From the NCBI RefSeq assembly GCF_026240945.1, contig NZ_JAPFPY010000004.1, positions 1 through 64,000 of the forward strand: a stretch of DNA of 64,000 nucleotides, read 5' to 3'. The position numbers and the translations under genes are program-made. Each line of letters opens with the position of its first letter. Position 1 is the first letter of the stretch. Below are positions 54,529 through 64,000 of this stretch, in pieces. The notes under the pieces were generated by a model. That model saw nothing but the letters and a program-made list of their open reading frames with translations. It was not told where the DNA came from and did not search any database. This DNA comes from Mycolicibacterium sp. J2. GTDB taxonomy: Bacteria > Actinomycetota > Actinomycetes > Mycobacteriales > Mycobacteriaceae.

Positions 54529-55344
54529 ATGGACACCGAATCTCCGGCGCAACGGCTGACCCGGCGCATCGGCGCGGCGCCCGACGCCGGCTCGGCAGGG
54601 GCGCCCACATCCGCACCGGAGGAAGAGTCGGACACCTCGCTGTCGCGGTGGCTGCCCGAGCATCCGCCCGGCTCCGGTGACTGGATCGCCGCGCTGCGTG
54701 CCGACCCGGGCCGCGCGGGTGTCATCGCCCTGATCGCGGTCGGGGTGCTGGCAGTCCTGGTCACCGTGTTCACCCTGATGCGCGACCGCACCCCACCGGT
54801 CGCTTCGGCGAATCTGCCGTCGGTCCAGATGGTTTCGTCCGCGACGCCGACTCAGCCGGCAGCCGACGGGCCGGTGGTGGTCAGCGTGGTCGGCCTGGTG
54901 CACAAACCGGGACTGGTCACCCTGACCTCCGGCGCCCGGATCGCCGATGCCCTCGAGGCTGCCGGCGGCGCACTGGACGGAGCCGACCTGGTCGGATTGA
55001 ACATGGCCCGCCGGATCGCCGACGGAGAACAAATCATCGTCGGCATCACCGGCGCGCCGGGCGCGCCGTCGCCGATGGGCAGTTCCGTCACCTCGAATAC
55101 CGTTGCGGCGCCAGCGCAGTCGGGCACCGCAACGGGCGGCGCGAAGGGCGGGGCGGCCGTGGACCTCAACACCGCCACCGCCGAAGACCTCGATGCGCTG
55201 CCGGGTGTGGGGCCGGTGACAGCGTCAGCCATCATCGCCTGGCGAGAGGCCCACGGGCGGTTCGGCAGCGTCGACCAACTGGGTGAGGTCGACGGCATCG
55301 GGCCGGCGCGCCTGGAGAAACTGCGCAACCTGGTTCATGTGTGA
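54529..55344 (+). CDS. comEA: ComEA family DNA-binding protein
   Basis: 271-aa homologue of the DNA receptor of competence. A disordered N-terminus precedes one membrane helix (GVIALIAVGVLAVLVTVFTL, about 64-83). Next come an SLBB-like domain (VVSVVGLVHKPGLVTLTSG) and a C-terminal helix-hairpin-helix pair (DLNTATAEDLDALPGVGPVTA). Coupled to comEC by GTGA. Mycobacteria are not known to be generally competent, so the role here is unclear. Confidence 0.93.
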   Translation: MDTESPAQRLTRRIGAAPDAGSAGAPTSAPEEESDTSLSRWLPEHPPGSGDWIAALRADPGRAGVIALIAVGVLAVLVTVFTLMRDRTPPVASANLPSVQMVSSATPTQPAADGPVVVSVVGLVHKPGLVTLTSGARIADALEAAGGALDGADLVGLNMARRIADGEQIIVGITGAPGAPSPMGSSVTSNTVAAPAQSGTATGGAKGGAAVDLNTATAEDLDALPGVGPVTASAIIAWREAHGRFGSVDQLGEVDGIGPARLEKLRNLVHV

Positions 55345-56870
55345 GCAGCGAACGGTCACCGCTGGACCTACGGCTGGTACCGGCCGCCCTGACCAGCTGG
55401 GCGGTGACGGCCGCCGGGATCATCTGGCCGGTCGGAGGAGCGTCGGCCGCCGCCGTGGCGGTCCTGCTGGCCGTCCTGCTGTACCGGTTCACCGGCCGGA
55501 TGGCCGCACGCGAACCGGGCCGGCCGATCTTCGGGATGGCGGCAGTGGTGGCCGTGGCGTTGGTTGCGGCGGCCTTCGCCGTGTCGATCGCACTGCGGTC
55601 CAACGAGGTTCGCCACCACCCGATCACCGCACGCATCGGCACGACAGTGGCCGTCACCGTGACACCCGCAGAGACGCCGCGCGTGCTGTCCGGTGGACGG
55701 CTGCTGTTCCGGGCCGCGCTACAAGAACTGGCCGGCGCCCCGGCCGACGGCTCGGTGACGGTGTTCGCCCCGGCTTGGCGCGGCGGCGAGGTGGCCGCGG
55801 GCCGCCCGACCGCCTTCCGGGCCCGGGTCGGTAGGCCCACTCGCGCGGATCTGACCGTCGCGGTGCTCACCGCAGTGGGGGAGCCGACCGTCGGCCGCAC
55901 CCCCACCGTGCCGCGGCTGGCCGGCCACATCCGGTCGGCATTCGCGGCGACCGCGCGGCTGGTGCTGCCGGTCGATCAGGCGGCGATGCTGCCGGCACTG
56001 GTGCTGGGGGACACCTCGATGGTGCCTGCTCCGACGGCGTCCGATTTCCGCACGGCAGGGCTGACCCATCTCACCGCGGTGTCGGGCGCCAACGTCACGA
56101 TCGTGTGCGGGACCGCGCTACTCAGCGCCGCGTTGATCGGCCCGAGGTTGGCCGCGGTGCTGGCGTTGGTGGTGCTGGTCGCCTTCGTCATCGTGGTGGA
56201 GCCCTCGGCCAGTGTGCTGCGCGCCGCGGTGATGGGCGGTATCGGGCTGTTGGCCCTGGTATCGCACCGGCGCAGGCAAGCCATCCCGGTGCTGGCGTCC
56301 AGCGTCATCGCACTCATGGTCGGTGCGCCGCAACTCGCCGTCGACGTCGGTTTCGCGCTCTCGGTGGTGGCCACCGCCGCGCTGGTGCTGATCGCTCCGG
56401 TCTGGATGCAGCGCCTGACCGATCGGGGTTGGCCCCGCCCGCTGGCCGCCGCGGTCAGTGTGGCGCTGGCCGCCCAATTGGTGACCGCCCCCTTGGTCGC
56501 CGGTATCAGCGGTCGGTTCAGCGTGCTGTCGGTGCTGGCCAACCTGATGGTCGCCGCCGTCATTGCACCGATCACCGTCATCGGGACGGTCGCGGCGGTG
56601 CTGGCGCCCTGGTGGCCCGCCGGTGCGGGGTTGCTTATCCGTTTCACCGGCCCCGAACTGTGGTGGCTGTTGCAGGTGGCCCACCGCGTCGCCGCGGTGC
56701 CGGGGTCCACCGTGACGGTGCCCTCGGGACCGCTCGGTGTGGTGGTGGTTGCCGCGGCGGGGCTGTGCCTGGTGGTGGGCTGGCGCCTGCGCTGGGTGCG
56801 GCTGGTGGCAGCCGCCGGTGGGGTCGGACTGTTGGCGTGGACCGTTTCCGGGGTTGTCGGGTCGGCGTGA
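55341..56870 (+). CDS. comEC: ComEC/Rec2 family competence membrane protein
   Basis: 509-aa polytopic protein with about ten helices and the competence-domain signature GLTHLTAVSGANVTIVCG. The C-terminal metallo-hydrolase domain found in Bacillus ComEC is absent, as in M. tuberculosis Rv2414c. Expected to form a DNA channel. Downstream of and coupled to comEA; holA follows after 12 bp. Confidence 0.93.
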   Translation: MSSERSPLDLRLVPAALTSWAVTAAGIIWPVGGASAAAVAVLLAVLLYRFTGRMAAREPGRPIFGMAAVVAVALVAAAFAVSIALRSNEVRHHPITARIGTTVAVTVTPAETPRVLSGGRLLFRAALQELAGAPADGSVTVFAPAWRGGEVAAGRPTAFRARVGRPTRADLTVAVLTAVGEPTVGRTPTVPRLAGHIRSAFAATARLVLPVDQAAMLPALVLGDTSMVPAPTASDFRTAGLTHLTAVSGANVTIVCGTALLSAALIGPRLAAVLALVVLVAFVIVVEPSASVLRAAVMGGIGLLALVSHRRRQAIPVLASSVIALMVGAPQLAVDVGFALSVVATAALVLIAPVWMQRLTDRGWPRPLAAAVSVALAAQLVTAPLVAGISGRFSVLSVLANLMVAAVIAPITVIGTVAAVLAPWWPAGAGLLIRFTGPELWWLLQVAHRVAAVPGSTVTVPSGPLGVVVVAAAGLCLVVGWRLRWVRLVAAAGGVGLLAWTVSGVVGSA

Positions 56871-56882
56871 AACGATCGTGGG

Positions 56883-57839
56883 GTGAGCGACGGACTGCAC
56901 CTGGTGCTCGGTGACGAGGAACTGCTCGTGGAGCGTGCCGTCGCGGAGGTGTTGCGCGGCGCCCGGAAACGCGCTGGCAGCACCGACGTGCCGGTGGATA
57001 GGCTGCGCGCCGGTGAGGTGAGCACCAGCGAACTCGCCGAGTTGCTCAGCCCGTCGTTGTTCGCCGAGGAACGGGTGGTGGTGCTGGAAGCGGCCGCCGA
57101 AGCCGGTAAGGACGCGGTCACGCTCATCGTGACGGCGGCCGGCGATCTGCCGCCCGGAACCATGCTGGTGGTCGTGCACTCCGGCGGCGGGCGTGCCAAG
57201 GCGATGGCCGACCAACTCAAAAAGCTTGGTGCCCAGGTGCATCCGTGCGCCAAGATCACCAAGGCCGCAGAGCGAGTCGATTTCGTCCGGCACGAATTCC
57301 GGGCACTGAAAGTTAAGGTCGACGACGACACGGTGGCCGCGATCATCGACGCCATCGGATCGGACCTACGTGAACTGTCGGCCGCCTGCTCACAGTTGGT
57401 GGCCGATACCGACGGTCAGATCAACGTGGCCGCGGTGCGCAGGTACCACAGCGGCAAGGCCGAGGTGAAGGGGTTCGACATCGCCGACAAGGCGGTGCTC
57501 GGCGACGTCTCCGGCGCGGCCGAGGCGCTGCGCTGGGCCATGCTCAGCGGCGAACCGCACGTCGTGCTTGCCGACGCACTGGCCGAGGCGGTGCACACCA
57601 TCGCGCGGGTCGGTCCGTTGTCCGGTGACCCGTACCGGCTCGCCGGTGAACTGGGGATGCCGCCGTGGCGGGTGCAGAAGGCGCAGAAGCAGTCGCGGCG
57701 CTGGTCGCGGGATCGGGTGGCGCAGGCCATGCGGGTGGTGGCGGCGCTCAACGCTGACGTCAAGGGCGCCGCAGCGGACGCGGACTACGCACTGGAGCGC
57801 GCGGTGCGTCGGGTCGCCGAACTTGCATCCGACCGCTGA
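56883..57839 (+). CDS. holA: DNA polymerase III subunit delta
   Basis: Clamp-loader wrench subunit, 318 aa. The N-terminal [16 protein letters not shown] matches the HolA opening. The AAA-like body carries [18 protein letters not shown] and the C-terminal collar helices include [24 protein letters not shown] at 56883. Lies directly after comEC as in other mycobacteria and converges on rpsT. Confidence 0.94.
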   Translation: MSDGLHLVLGDEELLVERAVAEVLRGARKRAGSTDVPVDRLRAGEVSTSELAELLSPSLFAEERVVVLEAAAEAGKDAVTLIVTAAGDLPPGTMLVVVHSGGGRAKAMADQLKKLGAQVHPCAKITKAAERVDFVRHEFRALKVKVDDDTVAAIIDAIGSDLRELSAACSQLVADTDGQINVAAVRRYHSGKAEVKGFDIADKAVLGDVSGAAEALRWAMLSGEPHVVLADALAEAVHTIARVGPLSGDPYRLAGELGMPPWRVQKAQKQSRRWSRDRVAQAMRVVAALNADVKGAAADADYALERAVRRVAELASDR

Positions 57840-57855
57840 GGCCGGAGACGACGAA

Positions 57856-57886
57856 ACGCGCGCGGGCCGGTGGGCCACACGCGCGT
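57856..57886. terminator. bidirectional hairpin between holA and rpsT
   Basis: ACGCGCG (57856-57862) pairs with CGCGCGT (57880-57886), with an inner GGCC/GGCC pairing. Placed centrally in the 71-bp gap between convergent genes; no U-tract. Confidence 0.5.
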
Positions 57887-57910
57887 GTCAGTCGAGTTCG
57901 AGAAGAACCG

Positions 57911-58171
57911 TCAGATCTTGTTGACGGCCAGCGCCAGGGCGGACTTCTTGTTCGCGGCCTGGTTCTTGTGGATCACGCCCTTGCTGGCGGCCTTGTCCAG
58001 CTTGCGGTTGGTGGCGGCAAGCAGCTCGCCGGCCTTGTCCTTGTCGCCGGACTCGATGGCCTCGCGCAGCCCGCGGACAGCCGTGCGCAGCGACGACTTG
58101 ACGGACTGGTTGCGCAGACGACGGCGCTCGTTGGTCTTGATGCGCTTTTCCTGCGACTTGATGTTGGCCAC
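57911..58171 (-). CDS. rpsT: 30S ribosomal protein S20
   Basis: 86-aa basic protein binding 16S rRNA. The N-terminus [20 protein letters not shown] and the C-terminal [20 protein letters not shown] are diagnostic. Orientation opposite to holA is conserved with M. tuberculosis (Rv2412). GAAGAAGGA precedes the ATG. Confidence 0.98.
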   Translation of the reverse strand: MANIKSQEKRIKTNERRRLRNQSVKSSLRTAVRGLREAIESGDKDKAGELLAATNRKLDKAASKGVIHKNQAANKKSALALAVNKI

Positions 58172-58335
58172 GCGTGTAAATCCTTCTTCAACGTCGGTTG
58201 GTGTACGAAGTCTGATTGCCCGGCGCAGGTTGTGGCTGGGCAGCGGTTGTTCAGGTTACCAGCGGATGGCCGGATCTCCCAAAGTGAGACGGTCTGGCCT
58301 GCCGAAACTGCACATGTGGTGCAGCATTGACAACC

Positions 58336-60000
58336 GTGAGCCTACGAACAGTGCCCAACGAATCGGTGCGGACGTCGCGCAGTTCTACCGCTGCGTCGAA
58401 ACGCCAGGTCGGGATCTTCGACGGCTACAACGGCCGGGGTGGCTATGCCGAGGCGTTCGACGAGATGTTCGACGCGCAGGGCAACGTGCGCGGCCCATAC
58501 AAGGGGATCTTCGCCGAACTGGCCCCCTCGGATGCCTCCGAGCTGGAGGCCCGTACCGAGGCGCTCGGCAGGGCGTTCATCGACCAGGGCATCACCTTCT
58601 CGCTGTCCGGTCAGGAACGGCCCTTCCCGCTGGACCTGGTGCCGCGGGTGATCTCGGCCGCCGAGTGGTCGCGGCTGGAGAAGGGCATCACGCAGCGGGT
58701 CAAGGCCCTGGAGATGTACCTCGACGACATCTACGGCGACCAGGAGATCCTGCGTGACGGGGTGATCCCGCGCCGGCTCATCACCTCCTGTGAGCATTTC
58801 CACCGCGAGGCCGTGGGCATCAACCCGCCGAACGGGGTGCGTATCCACGTGGCCGGTATCGACCTGGTGCGCGACGGGCAGGGCACGTTCCGGGTGCTCG
58901 AGGACAACCTGCGTTCCCCGTCGGGGGTCTCCTACGTCATGGAGAACCGCCGCACGATGGCCCGGGTGTTCCCCAACCTGTTCGCCACGCACCGAGTGCG
59001 CGCCGTGGGCGACTACTCGTCGCATCTGCTGCGCGCCCTGCGCAAGGCCGCCGCGTCCAATGAGGCCGACCCGACGGTGGTGGTGCTCACCCCCGGTGTG
59101 TACAACTCGGCGTACTTCGAGCATTCGCTGCTCGCCCGGCAGATGGGGGTCGAACTCGTCGAGGGCCGCGATCTGTTCTGCCGCGACAACACCGTCTACA
59201 TGCGCACCACTGAGGGCGAGCGACAGGTCGACGTGATCTACCGCCGCATCGACGACGACTTCCTGGACCCCATGCAGTTCAAGCCGGACTCGGTGCTGGG
59301 CGTGGCCGGCATCCTCAACGCCGCCCGGGCCGGCAACGTCGTGATCTCCAGCGCCGTCGGCAACGGGGTCGGCGACGACAAGCTGGTCTACACCTACGTG
59401 CCGACCATCATCGAGTACTACCTGGGTGAGAAGCCGCTGGTGGCCAATGTCGACACGTTCCGGTGCTGGCTGGACGACGAGCGTGAGGAGGTGCTCGACC
59501 GGGTCGACGAGTTGGTGATCAAACCGGTCGAGGGGTCCGGCGGGTACGGCATCGTGTTCGGCCCGGATGCCTCGCCCAAGGAACTCGCCGCGATCTCCAA
59601 GAAGATCCGCGCCGACCCGCGCGGCTGGATCGCCCAGCCGGTGGTGCAGCTGTCGACCGTGCCGACGCGCATCGGTGACAAACTGGTGCCCCGTCACGTC
59701 GACCTGCGCCCGTTCGCCGTCAACGACGGGGATGACGTGTGGGTGCTGCCGGGCGGACTGACCCGGGTGGCGCTGCCGGAGGGATCACTGGTGGTGAACT
59801 CCAGTCAGGGCGGTGGCTCCAAGGACACCTGGGTGCTGGCGTCGCGCACCTCGGCCGCCGATCGTGAACTGGCCGCCGCCGAGCTGGTGAAGGTGCCGCC
59901 CCCGAAAGGCGCACGAACGAGTAAGGCCGCCAAACCGGAGCGAGCAGCCGAGCCGAACTCGCAACAGCAGCAACAACAAAACCAGGCGGTGATGCGCTGA
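58336..60000 (+). CDS. circularly permuted ATP-grasp type 2 protein
   Basis: 554-aa predicted ATP-grasp ligase, homologue of Rv2411c. Evidence is the body AFDEMFDAQGNVRGPYKGIF, TQRVKALEMYLDDIYGDQEI, EDNLRSPSGVSYVMENR and the nucleotide-binding KPVEGSGGYGIVFG. The C-terminus is a Gln-rich tail (SQQQQQQNQAVMR). The gene group has been predicted to make or modify a peptide. GTG 58336 is used; TTG 58327 and GTG 58351 are also possible. The stop overlaps the next start (TGATG). Confidence 0.9.
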   Translation: MSLRTVPNESVRTSRSSTAASKRQVGIFDGYNGRGGYAEAFDEMFDAQGNVRGPYKGIFAELAPSDASELEARTEALGRAFIDQGITFSLSGQERPFPLDLVPRVISAAEWSRLEKGITQRVKALEMYLDDIYGDQEILRDGVIPRRLITSCEHFHREAVGINPPNGVRIHVAGIDLVRDGQGTFRVLEDNLRSPSGVSYVMENRRTMARVFPNLFATHRVRAVGDYSSHLLRALRKAAASNEADPTVVVLTPGVYNSAYFEHSLLARQMGVELVEGRDLFCRDNTVYMRTTEGERQVDVIYRRIDDDFLDPMQFKPDSVLGVAGILNAARAGNVVISSAVGNGVGDDKLVYTYVPTIIEYYLGEKPLVANVDTFRCWLDDEREEVLDRVDELVIKPVEGSGGYGIVFGPDASPKELAAISKKIRADPRGWIAQPVVQLSTVPTRIGDKLVPRHVDLRPFAVNDGDDVWVLPGGLTRVALPEGSLVVNSSQGGGSKDTWVLASRTSAADRELAAAELVKVPPPKGARTSKAAKPERAAEPNSQQQQQQNQAVMR

Positions 60001-60977
60001 TGCTGGCCCGCAACGCCGAGTCGCTGTACTGGATCGGCCGCTACGTCGAGCGCGCCGACGACACCGCCCGCATCCTCGACGTCACGGTGCACCAGCTGCT
60101 GGAGGACTCCAGCGTCGACCCCGACCAGGAATCTCGAACTCTGTTGCGGGTCTTGGGAATCGAGCCGCCCAAGCATGCGCTGGACGTGTGGTCGCTGACC
60201 GATCTGGTGGCGTTCAGCCGGGACACCCAGGGCGGGTGTTCGATCGTTGATTCGATCTCGGCGGCCCGGGAGAACGCCCGCGGTGCCCGCGAGGTCACCT
60301 CGACCGAGATGTGGGAATGCCTCAATACGACCTACAACGCGCTGGCCGAACGGGAGCGCGCGGCCAAACGGCTTGGCCCCCACGAGTTCCTGGCCTATGT
60401 CGAGGCCCGCGCGGCAATGTTCGCCGGTCTGGCGGATTCGACGCTGTCGCGGGATGACGGTTACCGGTTCCTGTTGCTGGGCCGGGCCATCGAACGCGTC
60501 GACATGACCGTGCGGCTGCTGCTGTCCAGGGTCGGGGACAGCGCGTCGTCGCCGGCCTGGGTGACCGTGCTGCGTTCGGCCGGTGCCCACGACACCTACC
60601 TGCGCACCTACCGCGGTGTGCTCGATGCGGGCCGGGTGGTCGAGTTCATGCTGCTGGATCGATTGTTCCCGCGGTCGGTGTTCTATTCGTTGCGGCTGGC
60701 CGAGCACAGCCTCGACGAGCTGCTCAACCGCCCGCACAACCGGGTCGGTTCGACGGTCGAGGCCCAACGCCTGCTGGGCCGCGCTCGCAGCGAACTGGAA
60801 TTCCTGCGACCCGGCGTGCTGCTGGAGTCGCTGGAGGAGCATCTGGCCGGTCTGCAGAAGACCTGCGGTGAGGTGGGTGAGGCGTTGGCGTTGCAGTTCT
60901 TCCACTCCGCGCCGTGGGTGGCGTGGACCGACGCGGGGCGCAACGGCGCCGTGGTGATCGAAGAGGGGGAGATCTAA
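60000..60977 (+). CDS. alpha-E domain-containing protein
   Basis: 325-aa all-helical protein of the alpha-E family, always found with the circularly permuted ATP-grasp and transglutaminase genes. Begins LARNAESLYWIGRYVERADD and contains FLLLGRAIERVDMTVRLLL and FYSLRLAEHSLDELLNRP. Biochemical role unknown. The ATG overlaps the ATP-grasp stop, and the transglutaminase gene follows immediately after the stop. Confidence 0.92.
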   Translation: MLARNAESLYWIGRYVERADDTARILDVTVHQLLEDSSVDPDQESRTLLRVLGIEPPKHALDVWSLTDLVAFSRDTQGGCSIVDSISAARENARGAREVTSTEMWECLNTTYNALAERERAAKRLGPHEFLAYVEARAAMFAGLADSTLSRDDGYRFLLLGRAIERVDMTVRLLLSRVGDSASSPAWVTVLRSAGAHDTYLRTYRGVLDAGRVVEFMLLDRLFPRSVFYSLRLAEHSLDELLNRPHNRVGSTVEAQRLLGRARSELEFLRPGVLLESLEEHLAGLQKTCGEVGEALALQFFHSAPWVAWTDAGRNGAVVIEEGEI

Positions 60978-61817
60978 ATGTGGCGGATGCGGGTGGTGCA
61001 CGCGACGGGTTATGCCTACAAGTCGCCGGTCACCGCGTCGTTCAACGAGGCGCGGCTGACGCCACGCTCGGATTCCCGGCAGAACGTGATCCTCAACCGG
61101 GTCGAGACCACCCCGGCCACCCGTTCGTACCGGTATGTCGACTACTGGGGCACGGCCGTCACCTCCTTCGACCTGCACGCACCGCACACCGAGTTGGAGG
61201 TGGTCTCCTCCTCGGTGGTCGAGACCGAGCCCGATGAACTGCCCACCGAGAAGGTCACCTGGGACGAGTTGGGCACCGAGGCCGTGATCGACCGGTTCGA
61301 CGAGGTGCTCGGCCCGACCGGGTACACACCGGCCAGCAAGCGGGTGCAGCGAGTCGGTCAGCGCATCGCCAAGGAGTATGACCCGCAGGACGCGGTGATC
61401 GCCGCGGCGAATTGGGCGCACAGCGAATTGGATTACGTGCCAGGCACCACCGGTGTGCACTCCTCGGGCCTGGACGCGCTGCGGGAAGGCAAGGGTGTGT
61501 GCCAGGACTTCGCGCACCTGACGCTGATCTTGCTGCGCAGCATGGGTATTCCGGCGCGTTATGTCTCCGGCTATCTGCACCCCAAGCGCAAGGCAGTCGT
61601 GGGGGACACCATCGACGGGCAGAGCCACGCCTGGATCCAGGCCTGGACCGGCGGGTGGTGGAACTACGACCCGACCAACGACAACACCATCAACGAGCAG
61701 TACGTCACGGTCGGGGTGGGCCGGGATTACGCCGATGTGACGCCGCTGAAAGGCATCTACTCCGGTGAAGGCTCGACCGACCTCGATGTGGTGGTGGAGA
61801 TCACCCGGCTGGCGTGA
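60978..61817 (+). CDS. transglutaminase-like protease family protein
   Basis: 279 aa. N-terminal beta domain ([20 protein letters not shown]), then the papain-like triad: Cys in [15 protein letters not shown], His in [11 protein letters not shown] and Asp in YDPTNDN. Homologue of Rv2409c. With the two preceding genes it forms a three-gene set predicted to make and cleave isopeptide-like bonds. The last 17 bases overlap the convergent hydrolase gene. Confidence 0.93.
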   Translation: MWRMRVVHATGYAYKSPVTASFNEARLTPRSDSRQNVILNRVETTPATRSYRYVDYWGTAVTSFDLHAPHTELEVVSSSVVETEPDELPTEKVTWDELGTEAVIDRFDEVLGPTGYTPASKRVQRVGQRIAKEYDPQDAVIAAANWAHSELDYVPGTTGVHSSGLDALREGKGVCQDFAHLTLILLRSMGIPARYVSGYLHPKRKAVVGDTIDGQSHAWIQAWTGGWWNYDPTNDNTINEQYVTVGVGRDYADVTPLKGIYSGEGSTDLDVVVEITRLA

Positions 61818-62670
61818 GGTCCGAGGCGCACACACCGGGGTGCACGTCGACCCGGTGCAGGTCATCACCGAGTTCGATCTGACGGTCGAAATGGGCTGCA
61901 GCCCTTGATCTCCACTCCTCTTCCTGCCCGTGCACCAGGGCGGGGACGTAATGGGTGAGGATCAGGATGCCCACCCCGGCGCGGGCGGCGGTATCGGCCG
62001 CCTGCTCGACCGACGAGTGGTAATCGCAGATATCGCGGAAGCGCTGCACCGGTAGCTGTTGCACCAGGTCGGTGCGGATGACGGTGTGCACCAGCGCGCC
62101 GGCCCCGGCCGCCAGGGCGTCGAGTCCGGCGCATGGCACCGTGTCACCGGCCAGCACCACCGACGCACCGTCGTGCTCGATACGGAACCCGATGGTCGGT
62201 GCCACCGGCCGGTGATCGGTGGGGCCCACGACGATTCGGACCCCGGCATCCTCCCAGACCTGTCCCTCGGTGTGTTCGTGGACCTGCACCGCGGGCGGTC
62301 CGGTGATATCGGCGTGATGGGCGATCCGGTAGCCGATATCGTGCGCGAACGCCTTCAGCGTGGCATCGACCACCTCGGCGGTGCCCGGTGGCCCGATGAT
62401 CTGCAGTGGCGCCGGGTCCGGGCTGAAGGTGCCGATCCAGCGGGAGATGATCACGTCGCCGAGGTCGGCGATGTGATCGCTGTGCAGGTGGGTGATCAAC
62501 AGCGCACTCAGCGCTGCGGCACTCGATCCCGCGGCGGCCAGTCGTTGTAGGACACCACGTCCGCAGTCCACCAGAAAGGTCTGGGTGCCGGCCCGCACCA
62601 ACGTCGACGGGCCGGCCCGGTCGGCGTCGGGAATCGGACTGCCGGTACCGAGCAGGGTTACCTCGATCAT
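61801..62670 (-). CDS. MBL-fold hydrolase, ribonuclease Z-like
   Basis: 289 aa, homologue of Rv2407. N-terminal [20 protein letters not shown], the metal motif THLHSDHI (HxHxDH), a later LAGDT and a C-terminal LTHYVP. This fits RNase Z/arylsulfatase-type hydrolases. The long exosite loop of true tRNase Z is not obvious, so tRNA 3' processing is possible but unproven. ATG at 62670. Confidence 0.88.
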   Translation of the reverse strand: MIEVTLLGTGSPIPDADRAGPSTLVRAGTQTFLVDCGRGVLQRLAAAGSSAAALSALLITHLHSDHIADLGDVIISRWIGTFSPDPAPLQIIGPPGTAEVVDATLKAFAHDIGYRIAHHADITGPPAVQVHEHTEGQVWEDAGVRIVVGPTDHRPVAPTIGFRIEHDGASVVLAGDTVPCAGLDALAAGAGALVHTVIRTDLVQQLPVQRFRDICDYHSSVEQAADTAARAGVGILILTHYVPALVHGQEEEWRSRAAAHFDRQIELGDDLHRVDVHPGVCASDLTPAG

Positions 62671-62927
62671 GGCCTCTACCTAACTCCATTACCGCCGGGT
62701 ACGTGGGCTGAATCGCGAGATGCGCCAGCGCGCCCGCCGTTTCAATAGGGTATTGATAGAGAGCGGCGCAATCGGGCTTTGAAGTGGAGATTTGTGGTGA
62801 CAGCCTGGATCAACGTTTCTATGAGTCATTTACTACTGCGAAACAGGGTGGCAACAGAACCCGCTTACCGTGAGGTGGTCACGACGACTGTGGCGACCCA
62901 ACTGCCTTCCGAGTCACAGGAATTCAC

Positions 62928-64000
62928 ATGGCAACTTTCATCGAACAACGGACGATCGGCGCTATCCCGGAGGAAGAACGACACGGGCGAGCGTGGCACC
63001 TGCTCCCGCTGTGGTTCTCCCTGAACGCGACGGTGATGGCCGCCACCACCGGTGCCATCGGCATCTCCGTCGGCGCAGGCCTGGTGCCCACACTGATCGC
63101 GATCGTCGTCGGCAACCTCATCGGGTCGGTCTTCATGGCCTATCACTCGGCGCAGGGACCGCAACTCGGCCTGCCCCAGATGATCCAGAGCCGAGCACAA
63201 TTCGGATTCTTCGGTGCGGCCCTGCCCAATCTGCTGGCCATCATCATGTACATCGGCTACTTCTCCGGTGCCGGCGTCATCGGCGGCCAGGCCATCGCCA
63301 GCATCTTCGGGATGCCTACCGCCACCGGTATCATCATCTGCAATGCCCTCACCTGGTTGATCGCCTTCGCGGGCTACCGCGTCATCCACGCCTTCGACCG
63401 CGCCATGGCCGTCGTCTCGGTCTTGGTGCTGGTGCTGCTCTTCGTCGCCGCGATCGGTCACTTCGGCTCGGCACCGCCGGCCGAGAGCCATCCCGGCTTC
63501 GCGAACTTCTTCCTCATCCTGTCGATCGCCGCGAGCTGGCAGATCACCTTCGCGCCCTATGTCTCGGACTATTCGCGCTACCTGCCCACCAGCCAGGGCG
63601 GCGCGAAGACCTTCTGGTACACCTTGATCGGCAGCTGCACGGGCGCGATCACGTTCATGGCGTTGGGTGCCATCGTCGGTGTCTACGCGCTGGACAGTCT
63701 CAGCGCCGATTCCATCGTCTACCTGTCGAGCCTGTCACCGGTCGGCGCCCCCGTCATCGCGATCATTCTGGTCCTGGGCATGATCGGGGCGAACTGCGAC
63801 AACTTGTACGGACCGTACATGGCGGGGTTGTCCACCGTCACCCAGGCCGGCGGCCCGCCCCACGTCTCGCGCCTGGTGCGCGCCGCGGTCACGGGCGGAT
63901 TCGCGCTCCTGGGCACCGCCATCGGCATCTTCTTGTCCGGTGACTTCCTGACCAATCTGCAGAACCTCATCATGCTGCTGCTCTACATGCTGGTGCCGTG
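62928..64000 (+). CDS. NCS1 family cytosine/purine permease, cut by window end
   Basis: First 357 codons of a permease with no stop inside the window. It starts ATFIEQRTIGAIPEEERHGR and continues with LWFSLNATVMAATTGAIGIS, AYHSAQGPQLGLPQMIQSRA and APYVSDYSRYLP, the same NCS1 blocks as the permease at 37 kb, of which it is a paralogue. ATG at 62928; no strong ribosome site. The 257-bp gap before it has no gene I can support. Confidence 0.9.
   Translation, partial: MATFIEQRTIGAIPEEERHGRAWHLLPLWFSLNATVMAATTGAIGISVGAGLVPTLIAIVVGNLIGSVFMAYHSAQGPQLGLPQMIQSRAQFGFFGAALPNLLAIIMYIGYFSGAGVIGGQAIASIFGMPTATGIIICNALTWLIAFAGYRVIHAFDRAMAVVSVLVLVLLFVAAIGHFGSAPPAESHPGFANFFLILSIAASWQITFAPYVSDYSRYLPTSQGGAKTFWYTLIGSCTGAITFMALGAIVGVYALDSLSADSIVYLSSLSPVGAPVIAIILVLGMIGANCDNLYGPYMAGLSTVTQAGGPPHVSRLVRAAVTGGFALLGTAIGIFLSGDFLTNLQNLIMLLLYMLVP

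Noticed and set aside
59805..61868. 687-codon minus-strand open frame
   Set aside because: Antisense to three conserved genes (ATP-grasp, alpha-E and transglutaminase), with no recognisable domain.
62870..63943. 357-codon plus-strand open frame at the right end
   Set aside because: It is a different frame from the true permease, which starts at 62928 and has no stop before the window end. The rejected frame is an Arg/His-rich shadow.

Overview
This is a high-GC actinobacterial chromosome segment. Gene content and order point to a Mycobacterium/Mycolicibacterium-type host. Backbone genes known as neighbours in mycobacterial genomes lie at both ends. On the left are nadE, rbsK, proA, a MoxR ATPase with its VWA partner, nadD, rsfS, gpgP, octT and degV. 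On the right are comEA, comEC, holA, rpsT, the ATP-grasp / alpha-E / transglutaminase trio and an RNase Z-like hydrolase. Many starts look leaderless (a TANNNT box about 6-8 nt before the start codon), which is common in mycobacteria.

Layout. 0-1.1 kb: a complete IS630-family insertion sequence placed exactly on the stop codon of a sirtuin gene. 1.1-12.9 kb: backbone (sirtuin, NAD synthetase, enoyl-CoA hydratase, ribokinase, proA, MoxR/VWA, then nadD-rsfS-gpgP-octT-degV with overlapping start/stop codons). 12.9-54.4 kb: a long accessory block. In M. tuberculosis, degV and comEA are separated only by eis. 54.5-62.7 kb: backbone again. 62.9-64.0 kb: an NCS1 permease cut by the window end.

The accessory block is dominated by making and breaking C-N bonds. 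(i) 12.9-20.3 kb: a cobalt-type nitrile hydratase operon (beta, alpha, accessory protein with a His-rich tail, DUF1097 membrane protein), followed by MarR and AmiC-like regulators. Divergent to it are the CbtAB cobalt transporter genes and an acetamidase/formamidase. Together these predict nitrile -> amide -> acid + ammonia with a dedicated metal supply. (ii) 20.5-26.5 kb: an AsnC regulator, a kinase/phospho-lyase fusion protein and a flavin amine oxidase. (iii) 26.5-30.8 kb: ArsR-SulP, then a cyanamide-hydratase-like HD protein, a quinone-oxidoreductase-like enzyme and a secreted cupin. (iv) 31-37 kb: a nitrilase-superfamily enzyme, then TetR, a zinc deacetylase of the acetylpolyamine amidohydrolase/HDAC type, a class III aminotransferase and an APC permease. 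(v) 37-47.8 kb: NCS1 permease + GMC oxidoreductase, ALDH, LysR, and a tight operon of flavin monooxygenase, RidA, DUF1028, M20 amidohydrolase and aspartate ammonia-lyase. (vi) 47.8-54.4 kb: TetR with a beta-lactamase-like lipoprotein and an aldo/keto reductase, a serpin-like protein, and a second acetamidase/RidA pair.

The best candidate for an undescribed system is module (v). A 13-bp sequence is shared by the LysR/ALDH intergenic region and the region upstream of the monooxygenase operon. The operon ends in enzymes that would release and deaminate aspartate. The substrate is unknown. The nitrile module is recognisable by family, but its combination of CbtAB, His-tail metallochaperone, DUF1097 protein and two-part regulation is also worth attention. 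No tRNA, rRNA, CRISPR array or prophage was seen, and no gap without a gene exceeds 300 bases.
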